A DNA stretch of 35,347 nt from CAYTUI01 sp964441335. GTDB taxonomy: Bacteria > Patescibacteriota > Patescibacteriia > UBA1558 > 2-01-FULL-52-15. Under the pieces are notes generated by a model, which was not told the DNA's origin, made no database searches, and worked only from the letters and a program-made list of their open reading frames with translations. Made by a program: the position numbers and the translations under genes. The stretch's first letter is position 1. Each line of letters opens with the position of its first letter. Shown here piece by piece: positions 14,926 to 23,506 of the stretch. The stretch lies in NCBI GenBank assembly GCA_964441335.1, contig CAYTUI010000013.1:1-35347 (forward strand), read 5' to 3'.

Positions 14926-16585
14926 TTTTGATAATCAAAAATTACGTCAGATGCTGGTGGTGCCCGGCTTTTTGACTGAAGTTGAATTTAAAGAGGTATC
15001 TGAAGAAGCTCTGTCATCGTCCAAAGATATTGCGCAGGTTATTCTGGAAAAGAACTATTTGTCGGCTACGGAATTGTCCAGACTTGTAGCCGACGCCATT
15101 GATATTCCCTATGTGGAACTAAGTAAAATTGACATTCCCCCTGATGTTTTGGCTGAAATTCCCGAATTGGTCGCCAGAGAAAATCAGGCAGTGGCTTTTG
15201 GACGTGGCCCGGATGGCTTAAAAGTAGCTTTTGCAGATCCGTTAGACAAGGAAAAAATTGAGCACATCAACAAGAAGTTGGATCACAAAGTTATTGTAGT
15301 GGCGGCATCACCCCAGGATGTTCTTAATGTCATTGAAGGCTACCCCAGTGATTATTTGATTAGATTTAAGAAGTTGATTAAAGATGCTGAGGATGATGCT
15401 AAGCATAATCGGGTAGATGAGACCCTGGTGGAATTGTTGGACACCTTTATCACTTATGCCTTGCGCAATAAGGCTTCGGATATTCATATTGAGCCTTATG
15501 AAGATAGGGTTTTGGTTCGTTATAGAATTGACGGTTCTTTGCACCATATTGTTGACATGCCCAAGAGCATTTCCGAGTCAATCATTTCTAGAGTTAAAGT
15601 CATGGCCAGATTAAGGTTAGATGAGCACATGAGCTCACAGGACGGCAAGATTAGATTTAAGTTTGGTCAGGAGCATGTTGATATCCGTGTATCCATAGCA
15701 CCAATAATTTTCGGAGAAAAGGTAGTGATGAGATTGTTAAGCGACAAGAATCGTTCACTTAATTTGACGGATCTTGGTTTGACTAAAGAGCGCTTAAAAA
15801 AATTGGACATTGCCTCATCGCGTAAGCAGGGTATGATTTTAAGTTGCGGTCCAACCGGTTCGGGTAAAACAACCACTTTGTATGCCGTTGTTAAGAAAGT
15901 TAACAGTATTCATGTTAACATAGCGACCATTGAAGATCCGGTAGAGTATGATATTGAGGGTATCAACCAGATTCAAGTGAATTCTTTGACTAATCTAACT
16001 TTTGCTAAAGGCTTACGGACTATTTTACGTCAAGATCCGGACATTATTATGGTTGGGGAAATCAGAGATATTGAAACAGCTGGCATAGCTACCAATGCCG
16101 CCATGACCGGTCATTTGGTTTTGTCTTCCTTACATACTAATGATGCGGCGACAGCCATTCCAAGGCTACTGGATATGGATATTGAGCCTTTTGTTCTAGC
16201 TACTTGTTTAAATTTAGTTGTGGGTCAACGTTTAGTTAGGCGAATCTGCAACAGTTGTCGCGTTAGTTATAATTTGTCCGAGCATGAAGCGGAAATTATT
16301 GCGGCCGAACTTAAATTGTCGCCAGATAAGATAAAGCGACGCCTCTATAAAGGTAAGGGTTGCAGCGTTTGTGGAGATACAGGCTATCGTGGCAGAATTG
16401 GTATTTTTGAATTATTAGTTGTATCTGATCAGATAAAACAACTGATTGTTGAGAAGGCTGACGCCAACGAGATTAAGAGGCTGGCTATAAAGGAGGGCAT
16501 GAACACGATGATGGACGACGGCCTAATAAAAGTTAATGCTGGTGTTACTACAATTGATGAAATTTTATCTGAAGTAAACTTTTAG
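14915..16585 (+). CDS. pilB: Type IV pilus assembly ATPase PilB
   Basis: 556 residues, a standard PilB/GspE length. It has an N-terminal MshEN-like region (about 1-150), then a core domain with SDIHIEPYED, Walker A at 312-320 (GPTGSGKTT), an Asp box (IATIEDPVEYDIEG), Walker B (IIMVGEIRD) and a His box (MTGHLVLSSLHTNDA). A four-Cys zinc site (CNSC and CSVC) is typical of assembly ATPases rather than PilT. It powers pilin addition from the cytoplasmic face. The start is 11 bases inside the preceding receiver gene. No pilT, pilMNO, pilQ or prepilin peptidase is in the window. Confidence 0.97.
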   Translation: MLDSFDNQKLRQMLVVPGFLTEVEFKEVSEEALSSSKDIAQVILEKNYLSATELSRLVADAIDIPYVELSKIDIPPDVLAEIPELVARENQAVAFGRGPDGLKVAFADPLDKEKIEHINKKLDHKVIVVAASPQDVLNVIEGYPSDYLIRFKKLIKDAEDDAKHNRVDETLVELLDTFITYALRNKASDIHIEPYEDRVLVRYRIDGSLHHIVDMPKSISESIISRVKVMARLRLDEHMSSQDGKIRFKFGQEHVDIRVSIAPIIFGEKVVMRLLSDKNRSLNLTDLGLTKERLKKLDIASSRKQGMILSCGPTGSGKTTTLYAVVKKVNSIHVNIATIEDPVEYDIEGINQIQVNSLTNLTFAKGLRTILRQDPDIIMVGEIRDIETAGIATNAAMTGHLVLSSLHTNDAATAIPRLLDMDIEPFVLATCLNLVVGQRLVRRICNSCRVSYNLSEHEAEIIAAELKLSPDKIKRRLYKGKGCSVCGDTGYRGRIGIFELLVVSDQIKQLIVEKADANEIKRLAIKEGMNTMMDDGLIKVNAGVTTIDEILSEVNF

Positions 16586-16601
16586 CAATAATGGAACTGC
16601 T

Positions 16602-17798
16602 ATGCTATATAAATATTTTTGTCTGACTGCTGAAAAAAAAGTTGTTAGTGGTTTAATTGCTATTAAAACTGAAGATCAGGCCAGACAGCGATTAGGCGCT
16701 AAGGGATGGACTGTTTATGTAATTCACAGAATAAATTTATTCCCCAGCCTATTTCACAAGGTTAGAAAACTTGATATTCTTTTCTTTCTCAAGAATTTGG
16801 CTTTATTGTTAAAGTCCGGCATCAGCTTAGGGGAGGCTTTAGAAGGGAGCGCCCAGCTGATTAAAAGTCGTTACTTTAAAAAGGCGGTGCTGGCAATTTC
16901 GCAAGAGGTAAATGCCGGTAATTCCTTATCCAATGTTTTATCTCAACATCAAGATTTATTTTCGCAAAGTATAATAAATCTTTTTAATATCGGAGAAGAG
17001 AGCGGCACTTTGGCAGATATTGTGCAACGGGTGGCAGAAAATGAAGATAGCAGTTTTGAACTGCGAAAAAAAATGAGGGCCTCGGCCGCGTACCCGATTA
17101 TCATTTTGTCAATTACTGTTTTGCTACTTATCGCTTTCTTTATTTTTGTTCTGCCCCGTTTTACCGTTCTTTTTCAGTCAATCGGCTCCCAAGTTCCGCC
17201 CAGTATCTCCTTTTTCATGAGTCTGGGTCAGTATATTAGTCAGCATGGTGTGTTATCTCTGATAATCGCTGTGGTTGTTATTTATCTCTGGAGATTGTTG
17301 GTGCGCGTGCCACAGTTTTCACAAGTTTGGAATACTGTTTTACTTCAAATACCAGTGGTCAATTCGGTTATTAGAGACACCAACTTGGGCTTAATTAACA
17401 GAATGATGGGCGTTTTAATTATCAGTGGTGTTGACGCTGTTAAGGCTCTGCATATTACCGCTGGTTCTATAAATAATGGAGTTTATGTAAAGGCTTTATT
17501 GAAAGTTTCAATTGATGTTGAGTCTGGACAATCTATTCAATCTTCTTTAGCTAAGCAGGGTAAGATTTTTCCTTCTTTGGAATTATTAGTCCTTAACGCC
17601 GGAGAAAAAAGTGGTAATCTTGGTCAAGCGTTTGAATACATGGCTGCCTTTTATTTCAGAGAGTTGGATTATTCTACTAAGACTTTATCGGTTGTTTTGG
17701 AGCCGGCTCTTTTATTATTAGTGGGCATAGTTATTGGCGCTTTGGCTTTATCAATTATTACACCTATCTATGACTTCGTATCCACGGTTGGTGGTTAG
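16602..17798 (+). CDS. pilC: Type IV pilus inner-membrane platform PilC
   Basis: 398 residues, a normal PilC/GspF size. Two repeated GspF domains are visible: FFLKNLALLLKSGISLGEAL with FNIGEESGTLADIV, and NRMMGVLIISGVDAVKALHI with LNAGEKSGNLGQAF. Three membrane segments lie near 165-190, 215-235 and 370-392. It forms the platform below the pilus and contacts PilB. It starts 16 bp after pilB with a weak GGAA Shine-Dalgarno. The next pilin gene begins inside its last 29 bases. Confidence 0.96.
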   Translation: MLYKYFCLTAEKKVVSGLIAIKTEDQARQRLGAKGWTVYVIHRINLFPSLFHKVRKLDILFFLKNLALLLKSGISLGEALEGSAQLIKSRYFKKAVLAISQEVNAGNSLSNVLSQHQDLFSQSIINLFNIGEESGTLADIVQRVAENEDSSFELRKKMRASAAYPIIILSITVLLLIAFFIFVLPRFTVLFQSIGSQVPPSISFFMSLGQYISQHGVLSLIIAVVVIYLWRLLVRVPQFSQVWNTVLLQIPVVNSVIRDTNLGLINRMMGVLIISGVDAVKALHITAGSINNGVYVKALLKVSIDVESGQSIQSSLAKQGKIFPSLELLVLNAGEKSGNLGQAFEYMAAFYFRELDYSTKTLSVVLEPALLLLVGIVIGALALSIITPIYDFVSTVGG

Positions 17799-18234
17799 AT
17801 CGCAGTTTGGGTTCACCTATATGGAGATTATCTTAGTTCTGGCGATTTTTTTAATTTTGGCCGTAGCCAGTTTAAGCTACACTGCTGACAATTTGGGGAC
17901 ACAAAATTTAAAAACCGCCGGTTTAGGAGTGACTTCCAGTTTGTCAGAGGCTAGAAACTCGGCTTTACAGGGCTTCCATGATAGCGCACACGGCGTTTAT
18001 TTTGATACCAATAATAGCCAGTATGTTTTATTTTCCGGCAATAATTATGCGACCAGAGATGCCGGTTATGATTATGTCCAATATTGGAGCTCGTCTCTGT
18101 CGGTTACGCCTTCTACGCCATTTGAAGTGGTATTTACTAAGCTAACTGGTACGACCACCGCACAAACAATTATTTTTTCTGCCAATAATCAGCAGGAAGT
18201 TATTCAAGTAAATTCGGAGGGTATTATAGAATGA
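17770..18234 (+). CDS. Type IV pilin-like protein (GspH-like)
   Basis: About 154 residues from the ATG at 17770. The class III signal is clear: QFG before FTYMEIILVLAIFLILAVAS, with Gly at -1, Phe at +1 and Glu at +5, then one hydrophobic helix. The leader of about 14 residues is acceptable; a GTG at 17791 would give a shorter one. An in-frame start at 17734 would lie deeper in pilC and is less likely. The globular part is mostly beta with Gly/Tyr/Asn and resembles GspH/FimT minor pilins. It ends in an ATGA overlap with the next gene. It would be processed by a prepilin peptidase encoded elsewhere. Confidence 0.88.
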   Translation: MTSYPRLVVRSQFGFTYMEIILVLAIFLILAVASLSYTADNLGTQNLKTAGLGVTSSLSEARNSALQGFHDSAHGVYFDTNNSQYVLFSGNNYATRDAGYDYVQYWSSSLSVTPSTPFEVVFTKLTGTTTAQTIIFSANNQQEVIQVNSEGIIE

Positions 18235-20228
18235 CCGTTAAAATAAATAACAAAGGTTTTTCACTGGTAGAGGCGATTTTAGCTGTCGTCATAGCTGTAA
18301 TGGTTTTGGCGACTACAACTTTTTTGACTACAGCTACCGGTTTAGACCCGGCTGTCAATCAGGATAAAGCGTCAGCCATTGATCTAACTCATGAAGGTCT
18401 GGACGCGGTTTATTCCATCAGGAACAGAAGGTGGAGGAATCTGGATGATACCGCGACTACTCATGGGGTGCGGCGGAGTGGCGGTGGTTTATGGGAGTTT
18501 AATGGCACTGCAGATACGCTGGGAAAATTTACGAGAACCATTACTCTTGCTGACGTGTCGCGGACGGCCGGTAACATTGATATAAACGGTACTAATGATC
18601 CGCAAACAAAAAAAGTTTCGGTTCAGACCACTTGGACTGATTTAGCGGGTCGACCACAGACATATTTATTGGAATCATATTTGAATAATTGGAACAGTAA
18701 AAAATGGATTAAGGACAGCCAAGCTGAGTTTAACGCCGGTGGTAGTGTGCACTCGAATACTCTAGCTGCAGCCGGGGGTTTGGAGCTTAATACTTTGGCA
18801 CTGATTGACGAGTATATCTACGTGAATAGTTTTCTTGGTAGCTGGTCATCAGGCAGCGCTACCAATGTCAATGTTGACGCGGCTTTTGCCAGTTCCACCA
18901 GATCAAGCTCACTAAGCGCTTTGAAGGCCGATTTTGCGGGTAATGGTGTTTATAACATTAATCACCCCGGTTATGATACTACTAATAAGCATAACGCTTT
19001 AAATTTTTATTTAAATACTATTTCGCCTTTTGCCTTCGCTCTCTATGGAGATACCGGTGCTGACACAGAAGATCTAACCACAACAGCAGTTAATGCTGTT
19101 TATCCGCAATTTGCCGAGACACGTTCGCAGACCATGACTGTCTGGCCAACCATGGATCAGGTCGCGTTAATGAACGCCGCCGCCGGCACCGATACGCTTT
19201 TTATAAAAACCAATGGCAATTTTAATTTTAATGTCAATGAAGGATTAACTTACAGAAATAAGTTAACTTATGTTCTATTCACTAAGCCAAATGTACAAAA
19301 GGTAATAGTTGATTTTACTGGCGCTCAAGCACATGAGTGGATGTCTATAGCCACTAATGGAAAAATAGATGTCATTAATTATAATGGTCACCGGTTAACA
19401 GCTTATGGACGTTACCCTGTTTTGGCTGCCGGTACCGATATAACATTTAATAAAAATGCAAATTTAACACTTGACGGGTTGGTTTATGCTGGAAATTCTT
19501 TCAACTCACAAATATTGAGTGGGGTTAATCGCCTAACAGTTAATGGGCCGGTGGTTGTAAAGAATATAAATAATAATGTTGAAAGAGTCAATATTCTATA
19601 CAGCTCTTCCTTTGATAGTATAGAACCGAAATACTTTACCCCGTCTTATCAAAATGTGAATTTTAGCTTGGAACCAAAGAATGTAGCTTCGCCGACGCAG
19701 GTAAATATAAATTCTTATACTTCGGTGGATTCTGGAGCTGCCTCATGGAATTTGCTGTCCATACCTTTAGCTGATATTGGCGCTCTGAATGAGGTGAATT
19801 TACAGGGCTTTACTTTGCGCAACAATACGGCTACTGATTTGCCCCTGACGATTATTGAAGATATGCGTTTAACCGGGTCGGGCGGCTCGTCTTATGCGCT
19901 AAGCGGTAACTATACTTCAGAGATCCTAAATTCCGGTGTCAGTTCCAACGTTCTTAATTACGTAACATGGACTGAAAATTTACCTGGTATAGGCTATACT
20001 GTACGTCTACAGATCAGAACTTCTCCAGATGGCCTGTCTTGGTCCAGTTGGTGCGCCACTGATTGCACAGGAACAAGCTATTTGACAGATTATACCGGTT
20101 CGCAAATATTAGACCCGTCAATCACCGATGGCGTTGGAGACCAGTATATGCAGTATAAGATTTTTCTGACCGGCGACGGTAATGATACGCCAACTGTTAG
20201 CGTGGTTAATATTAATTATTCCGGTTGA
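18231..20228 (+). CDS. Very large pilin-like protein (tip-adhesin candidate)
   Basis: 665 residues, roughly four times a normal pilin. It starts with a type III signal (MTVKINNKG, then FSLVEAILAVVIAVMVL) with Gly(-1), Phe(+1) and Glu(+5). A pilin-like region (to about 165) is followed by a Ser/Asn/Gly-rich region (about 165-300), a probable right-handed beta-helix (about 300-460, with repeated short beta segments such as GNFNFN and ITFNKNANLTLDGLVYAG), and a C-terminal beta-sandwich (about 470-665) with one Cys pair (WCATDC). A minor pilin carrying an adhesive head at the fibre tip is the natural reading, by analogy with PilY1-free tip systems. It overlaps both neighbours (ATGA upstream, TGATG downstream). 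Confidence 0.85.
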   Translation: MTVKINNKGFSLVEAILAVVIAVMVLATTTFLTTATGLDPAVNQDKASAIDLTHEGLDAVYSIRNRRWRNLDDTATTHGVRRSGGGLWEFNGTADTLGKFTRTITLADVSRTAGNIDINGTNDPQTKKVSVQTTWTDLAGRPQTYLLESYLNNWNSKKWIKDSQAEFNAGGSVHSNTLAAAGGLELNTLALIDEYIYVNSFLGSWSSGSATNVNVDAAFASSTRSSSLSALKADFAGNGVYNINHPGYDTTNKHNALNFYLNTISPFAFALYGDTGADTEDLTTTAVNAVYPQFAETRSQTMTVWPTMDQVALMNAAAGTDTLFIKTNGNFNFNVNEGLTYRNKLTYVLFTKPNVQKVIVDFTGAQAHEWMSIATNGKIDVINYNGHRLTAYGRYPVLAAGTDITFNKNANLTLDGLVYAGNSFNSQILSGVNRLTVNGPVVVKNINNNVERVNILYSSSFDSIEPKYFTPSYQNVNFSLEPKNVASPTQVNINSYTSVDSGAASWNLLSIPLADIGALNEVNLQGFTLRNNTATDLPLTIIEDMRLTGSGGSSYALSGNYTSEILNSGVSSNVLNYVTWTENLPGIGYTVRLQIRTSPDGLSWSSWCATDCTGTSYLTDYTGSQILDPSITDGVGDQYMQYKIFLTGDGNDTPTVSVVNINYSG

Positions 20229-20758
20229 TGAAATTATTGAAACAATTGGGGTTTTCTCTGCTGGAAGCGGTGATGTATATTGCCATTGCTGTGATGGTGC
20301 TCTTGGTTTTGGTTAATATTTCGGCTATCTTGCTGGAAAATTATCATCGCAATCAGTTCGTTAATGGTGTTCATTTAAATTCTTTACAGACCATGGAAAG
20401 AATAAGGCATGAGATAACTTTGGCCACAGCCATCAATAGTATCACAACCGCTAGTGACCAAGGCTCTATCAGTTTAACCAACCCTGACTCTCTAATTAAT
20501 CCCGTTATCATTTCTGTGGTTGATGTCTCTGGGCAAAAGCGATTGGCTATAAAATACGCCGGCGGTGCCAATACCTATCTGACGGATTCACGAGTTAATG
20601 TTGACAGTTTTTATTTGACGAATTACAGCAGTGCTAATGGTAAAACAGAAAATGTGCAGTTTGTTTTAAAATTATCAACTTATAACCCGGGCGGACAAAA
20701 GAGAATCGTGAACTATTCGGTTACGGCTACCAGCTCGGTTGAATTAATTGGTATATGA
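20228..20758 (+). CDS. Type IV pilin-like protein (GspJ-like)
   Basis: 176 residues from the ATG at 20228, which overlaps the previous stop by one base (TGATG); a TTG one codon earlier is a weaker choice. Leader MKLLKQLG, then FSLLEAVMYIAIAVMVLLVL, with Glu at +5. The segment after the helix (NYHRNQFVNGVHLNSLQTMERIRHEI) is typical of GspJ/PilW-type minor pilins, followed by a beta-rich domain. There are no cysteines. It is probably part of the priming complex that starts the fibre. It ends in an ATGA overlap with the next gene. Confidence 0.9.
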   Translation: MKLLKQLGFSLLEAVMYIAIAVMVLLVLVNISAILLENYHRNQFVNGVHLNSLQTMERIRHEITLATAINSITTASDQGSISLTNPDSLINPVIISVVDVSGQKRLAIKYAGGANTYLTDSRVNVDSFYLTNYSSANGKTENVQFVLKLSTYNPGGQKRIVNYSVTATSSVELIGI

Positions 20759-21147
20759 AATTTTCCAATACATCTTCGGGCTTTGTTTTATTGTTAAGTG
20801 CTTTAATAGTCACTTCTGCTGTTATTGCCATAGGTGTTGCCATCGGGTTAAGCAATATTAGCATTAAGAAAAATGTTTTAAGTACCGATTTAGGATCAAA
20901 AAATTTTATTACTGCCGAAGCCTGCATTGAAGAGGGTATTTATAGGTTTACCAATAACGTCGGTTATACGGGCGGTAATATTATTCTTAATGACCGCTCC
21001 TGCGTCATTACAATTAGTACTATAGCTCCTTTGACCTATAAAATTACGGGTAATGCCAGTAATAATGATTACACCAGAAGAATGGAGGCAGTGGTGCAGT
21101 TGATTGGTAATAATTATGTGGTCACTTCGTTGAGGGAGGTTAAATAA
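20755..21147 (+). CDS. PilX/GspK-like minor pilin
   Basis: 130 residues. The start MKFSNTSSG, then FVLLLSALIVTSAVIAIGVA, has Gly(-1) and Phe(+1) but lacks Glu at +5 (Leu instead). Loss of Glu5 is the hallmark of GspK/PilX-type pilins that cap the minor-pilin complex. Cys pairs near 59 and 82 could form one disulfide. It is the last gene of the pilus operon and is followed by a G-rich spacer and a strong bidirectional terminator. The small size, without GspK's large alpha domain, fits PilX better. Confidence 0.85.
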   Translation: MKFSNTSSGFVLLLSALIVTSAVIAIGVAIGLSNISIKKNVLSTDLGSKNFITAEACIEEGIYRFTNNVGYTGGNIILNDRSCVITISTIAPLTYKITGNASNNDYTRRMEAVVQLIGNNYVVTSLREVK

Positions 21148-21154
21148 AAGATGG

Positions 21155-21186
21155 GGTAGAGGGATTGGGAGATAGGAGATGGGGCA
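21155..21186 (+). other. Potential G-quadruplex motif 1
   Basis: Four G-runs (GGGG, GGG, GGG, GGGG) with loops of 4, 3 and 11 bases, just after the pilus operon stop. The spacer at 25316-25346 has the same loop pattern. It may be only word-repeat DNA; folding is untested. Confidence 0.45.
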
Positions 21187-21287
21187 TTCGTCGGTAAATT
21201 ATAAAGTGGGCTGATTAACTAAAAGCCTCCCCCTGCACCTGTCCGCCTCTGGGGGTTATTGTGTCTATTATTAAGATTAGCAATTTA

Positions 21288-21321
21288 AAACAACCCCCGG
21301 CATTTTTGCTAGGGGTTGTTT
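21288..21321. terminator. Bidirectional rho-independent terminator
   Basis: AAACAACCCC (21288-21297) pairs with GGGGTTGTTT (21312-21321) around a 14 nt loop. The A and T flanks serve both strands. It lies between the convergent pilus operon and lipoprotein gene. Confidence 0.85.
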
Positions 21322-21338
21322 ATCAATAAGAGTGATGT

Positions 21339-21740
21339 TTAATTGGCAACGATAGAAGAAATAATCGGTTTGCCTTGGTCGTCAAGAGTCGGCCTGTCGT
21401 TAGCTATTAAGAAGGCCTGATCACCGTCATCGTAATGAATCATAGCAAAGTAGATTTTTCCCTTTTCAATTTTGCTGGATCCGACAACAACGTTAGATAT
21501 TTCGCCCTGACTTAAAAAACCGCTTTGACCGACAATTTTACCCGGTTGACCTGCACCGTTATCGGCGTAAAAAATCACATAACCCGGTTTTTCTAGAGTC
21601 ATTTTAGATATTTCAAATTGACCATCTTTGGCCGAGGTTATATTGATTGGGCCGGTTGACTGGCTACTATTTTTGTTAAATAGACTACAGCCGGTTAGGA
21701 CGACTAGACTTATTAGACTAAGTATTAAGTACTTTTTCAT
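21339..21740 (-). CDS. Lipoprotein with DUF7282-like domain
   Basis: 133 residues with a lipoprotein signal ending in LTGC (Cys18), then a Ser/Gln linker. The single domain has a pattern like DUF7282: GYVIFYADNGAGQPGKIVG, then SQGEISNVVVG and YFAMIHYDDGDQAFL, suggesting an Ig-like or cupredoxin-like beta-sandwich. No obvious copper ligand set is visible. It is anchored to the outer face of the membrane. It faces the pilus operon across the shared terminator and is divergent from the 21848 gene. Function is unknown; the domain call is from memory of the pattern. Confidence 0.78.
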   Translation of the reverse strand: MKKYLILSLISLVVLTGCSLFNKNSSQSTGPINITSAKDGQFEISKMTLEKPGYVIFYADNGAGQPGKIVGQSGFLSQGEISNVVVGSSKIEKGKIYFAMIHYDDGDQAFLIANDRPTLDDQGKPIISSIVAN

Positions 21741-21794
21741 ATATTATATTAATTACCGACTAATTATATCATTTTTTGACAATTTTAGTAACAG

Positions 21795-21823
21795 TTAGCA
21801 AACAAACGTCAGTATGATATACT
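21795..21823 (+). promoter_or_regulatory. Sigma-70-like promoter for the 21848 operon
   Basis: TTAGCA (-35, 21795-21800), 17 bp and TATACT (-10, 21818-21823) give a start about 18 bases before the ATG at 21848. It lies between divergent genes. Confidence 0.5.
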
Positions 21824-21847
21824 ATGAGGGTTAATTAACAAACTTCT

Positions 21848-22777
21848 ATGACAAAAAAAAGCAGTATTTTAATAGTCATTTTCCTAATTTTGGTAGCGGC
21901 CATTGCTTTGCTTTGGTGGCTGACAAAAGCCAATAGCACGGTTTTTGATTCAGACCGGATTTCACTTAACACTTATAAAGTCGGGGGAGAGCATACTGCC
22001 AACGGCCTTCTGGTACTGCCATTTCGCTCTGCCGCTGGCCAAATAAGCCTGATGAACAACGTTGTTGATACTCCTATGAATCTTAATGTTCTGCTGGCCG
22101 GGCGCTGGATTATAAACAATATCCCTTTACTTAAACAGGATGATTTGAAGTTTGCCTTCCCGTTTAAAATCAGTAGTCTAGATGTTAATACTTTTGATAC
22201 GGAATTGGTTTTTGGACCTAATGTAATGACAGGACAAGATTTGTCAGGGATACCAAAGGGGGCTGAACGACAAAAATTAACTTTAAATTTACAAGTTGTA
22301 GATTTGGCTTCTAATAATTGTCAGTATGCTGAAAATTGGAATGCTGGGGACTATAATGTGGATTCTCTTCCTCAAGACGATGTGGCCGCAGAGATGTTTA
22401 ACGGCGTATCTTATTATGATTCAAAGGTAAAGGAGAATTTTACAAATGATGGTCAATGTTTAAACCTGCCGAAATCAGGGAGAGTCATATCGTTAAAGGA
22501 TTTGACTGATGTGAAAATTTTCTTATTTTTGACAAATGAATTGGGCAGGTTTAATTCTGTTTGGTTACGTATTGGTCAGACTTCTGCTGTTGATTCAAAT
22601 TTTGATGTGTTTCAAGTTGTAGGGACCTATCAGGACAGCCAGAATATGTACATCCAGGGTTATGATCCGACCGTAACTGACGCCCTGATAACTTACAGAT
22701 TAGAGGAGGGCAGGTTGAAAGCTTTTGTTCAACAGAAAGACGGCGGTTATTTAAACTCGGCTTTGTTATCAAACTAG
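21848..22777 (+). CDS. Membrane-anchored hypothetical protein
   Basis: 309 residues: a basic start (MTKKSS), one membrane segment (about 6-26) and an extracytoplasmic beta-rich domain with two cysteines (NNCQYAE and DGQCLN, about 158 and 206). I do not recognise the family. It is followed, 6 bp later, by a polyprenol-phosphate mannosyltransferase-like gene and a GT39-like glycosyltransferase gene, so it may be involved in, or be a substrate of, surface glycosylation. That is inference from gene order. A promoter is seen upstream at 21795-21823. Confidence 0.7.
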   Translation: MTKKSSILIVIFLILVAAIALLWWLTKANSTVFDSDRISLNTYKVGGEHTANGLLVLPFRSAAGQISLMNNVVDTPMNLNVLLAGRWIINNIPLLKQDDLKFAFPFKISSLDVNTFDTELVFGPNVMTGQDLSGIPKGAERQKLTLNLQVVDLASNNCQYAENWNAGDYNVDSLPQDDVAAEMFNGVSYYDSKVKENFTNDGQCLNLPKSGRVISLKDLTDVKIFLFLTNELGRFNSVWLRIGQTSAVDSNFDVFQVVGTYQDSQNMYIQGYDPTVTDALITYRLEEGRLKAFVQQKDGGYLNSALLSN

Positions 22778-22783
22778 AGAGGA

Positions 22784-23506
22784 ATGAAAGCGACCTGGGT
22801 CATCATACCTACTTATAATGAAAAGGAAAATATTGCCTCTTTGATTAAGGCAATTTTTTCGTTGCAAATTGAAAATTTGAATATTTGTTTGATTGATGAT
22901 AATTCGCCGGATGGTACCGGTCAGATTGAGGATGAATTAGCGTCTAAGACAAAGAATCTCGTTGTGCTTCACCGGCCAGATAAAATGGGGGTAGCTTCAG
23001 CCTATTTGGCGGGCTTTAAAGTAGCGTTGGACAACGGCGCCGATGTCATAATACAGATTGACGCCGACTTCTCCCATAATCCCGATGATCTGCCTCGTTT
23101 AATGGCGGCCACCGATGACGCTGATATAGTTATTGGTTCAAGATATGTAAAAGGTGGCGATCAGGAAGGCTGGAGTTGGTACAGGCGTCAGATTAGCGCT
23201 TGGGGAAATGTTTATGCTTGTTTGATATTAGGAATAAAGGTTAAAGATATTACTGCCGGTTTTGTAGCCTATAATAAGCGGGTTTTAGAAGATAAGATTA
23301 TGAATGCCAGTAATTCTAGGGGCTTTAACTTTCAGTCAGAAATGAAGGCTAAGGCTATATGGAGAGGTTATTCCATAATTGAGATACCGATTATTTTTCG
23401 GGAACGTCGAGCTGGCAAATCAAAATTTTCCCTAGCCATATTTGTGGAAAGTTTGTTTAGTATTATTAGTCTAAGATTGAAGAAAAATGACTTGGTTAAA
23501 AAATAG
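22784..23506 (+). CDS. Polyprenol-phosphate mannosyltransferase-like GT2 enzyme
   Basis: 240 residues, a GT-A fold of the Dpm1/Ppm1 type: VIIPTYNEKENI (N-terminal), IDDNSPDGTG (about 38-47), IQIDADFSH (about 86-94, DAD metal motif), GSRYVKGG, DITAGF and a C-terminal IPIIFRERRAGKSKF. There is no membrane domain, as in the soluble Dpm1 class. It would load mannose or another hexose onto a polyprenyl phosphate at the cytoplasmic side. The gene overlaps the next one by 20 bases, and that gene encodes a polytopic GT39-type transferase able to use the lipid-linked sugar. The pair makes a plausible protein- or lipid-glycosylation route. Confidence 0.95.
   Translation: MKATWVIIPTYNEKENIASLIKAIFSLQIENLNICLIDDNSPDGTGQIEDELASKTKNLVVLHRPDKMGVASAYLAGFKVALDNGADVIIQIDADFSHNPDDLPRLMAATDDADIVIGSRYVKGGDQEGWSWYRRQISAWGNVYACLILGIKVKDITAGFVAYNKRVLEDKIMNASNSRGFNFQSEMKAKAIWRGYSIIEIPIIFRERRAGKSKFSLAIFVESLFSIISLRLKKNDLVKK

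Noticed and set aside
17734..17769. Earlier in-frame start of the first pilin gene
   Set aside because: It would place 26 residues before the prepilin cleavage site and lie deep in pilC; 17770 gives a normal leader.
21227..21260. CCCCC/GGGGG pair as a second terminator
   Set aside because: The stem is only five bases with a long loop and no T-tract; the terminator at 21288-21321 is far stronger.
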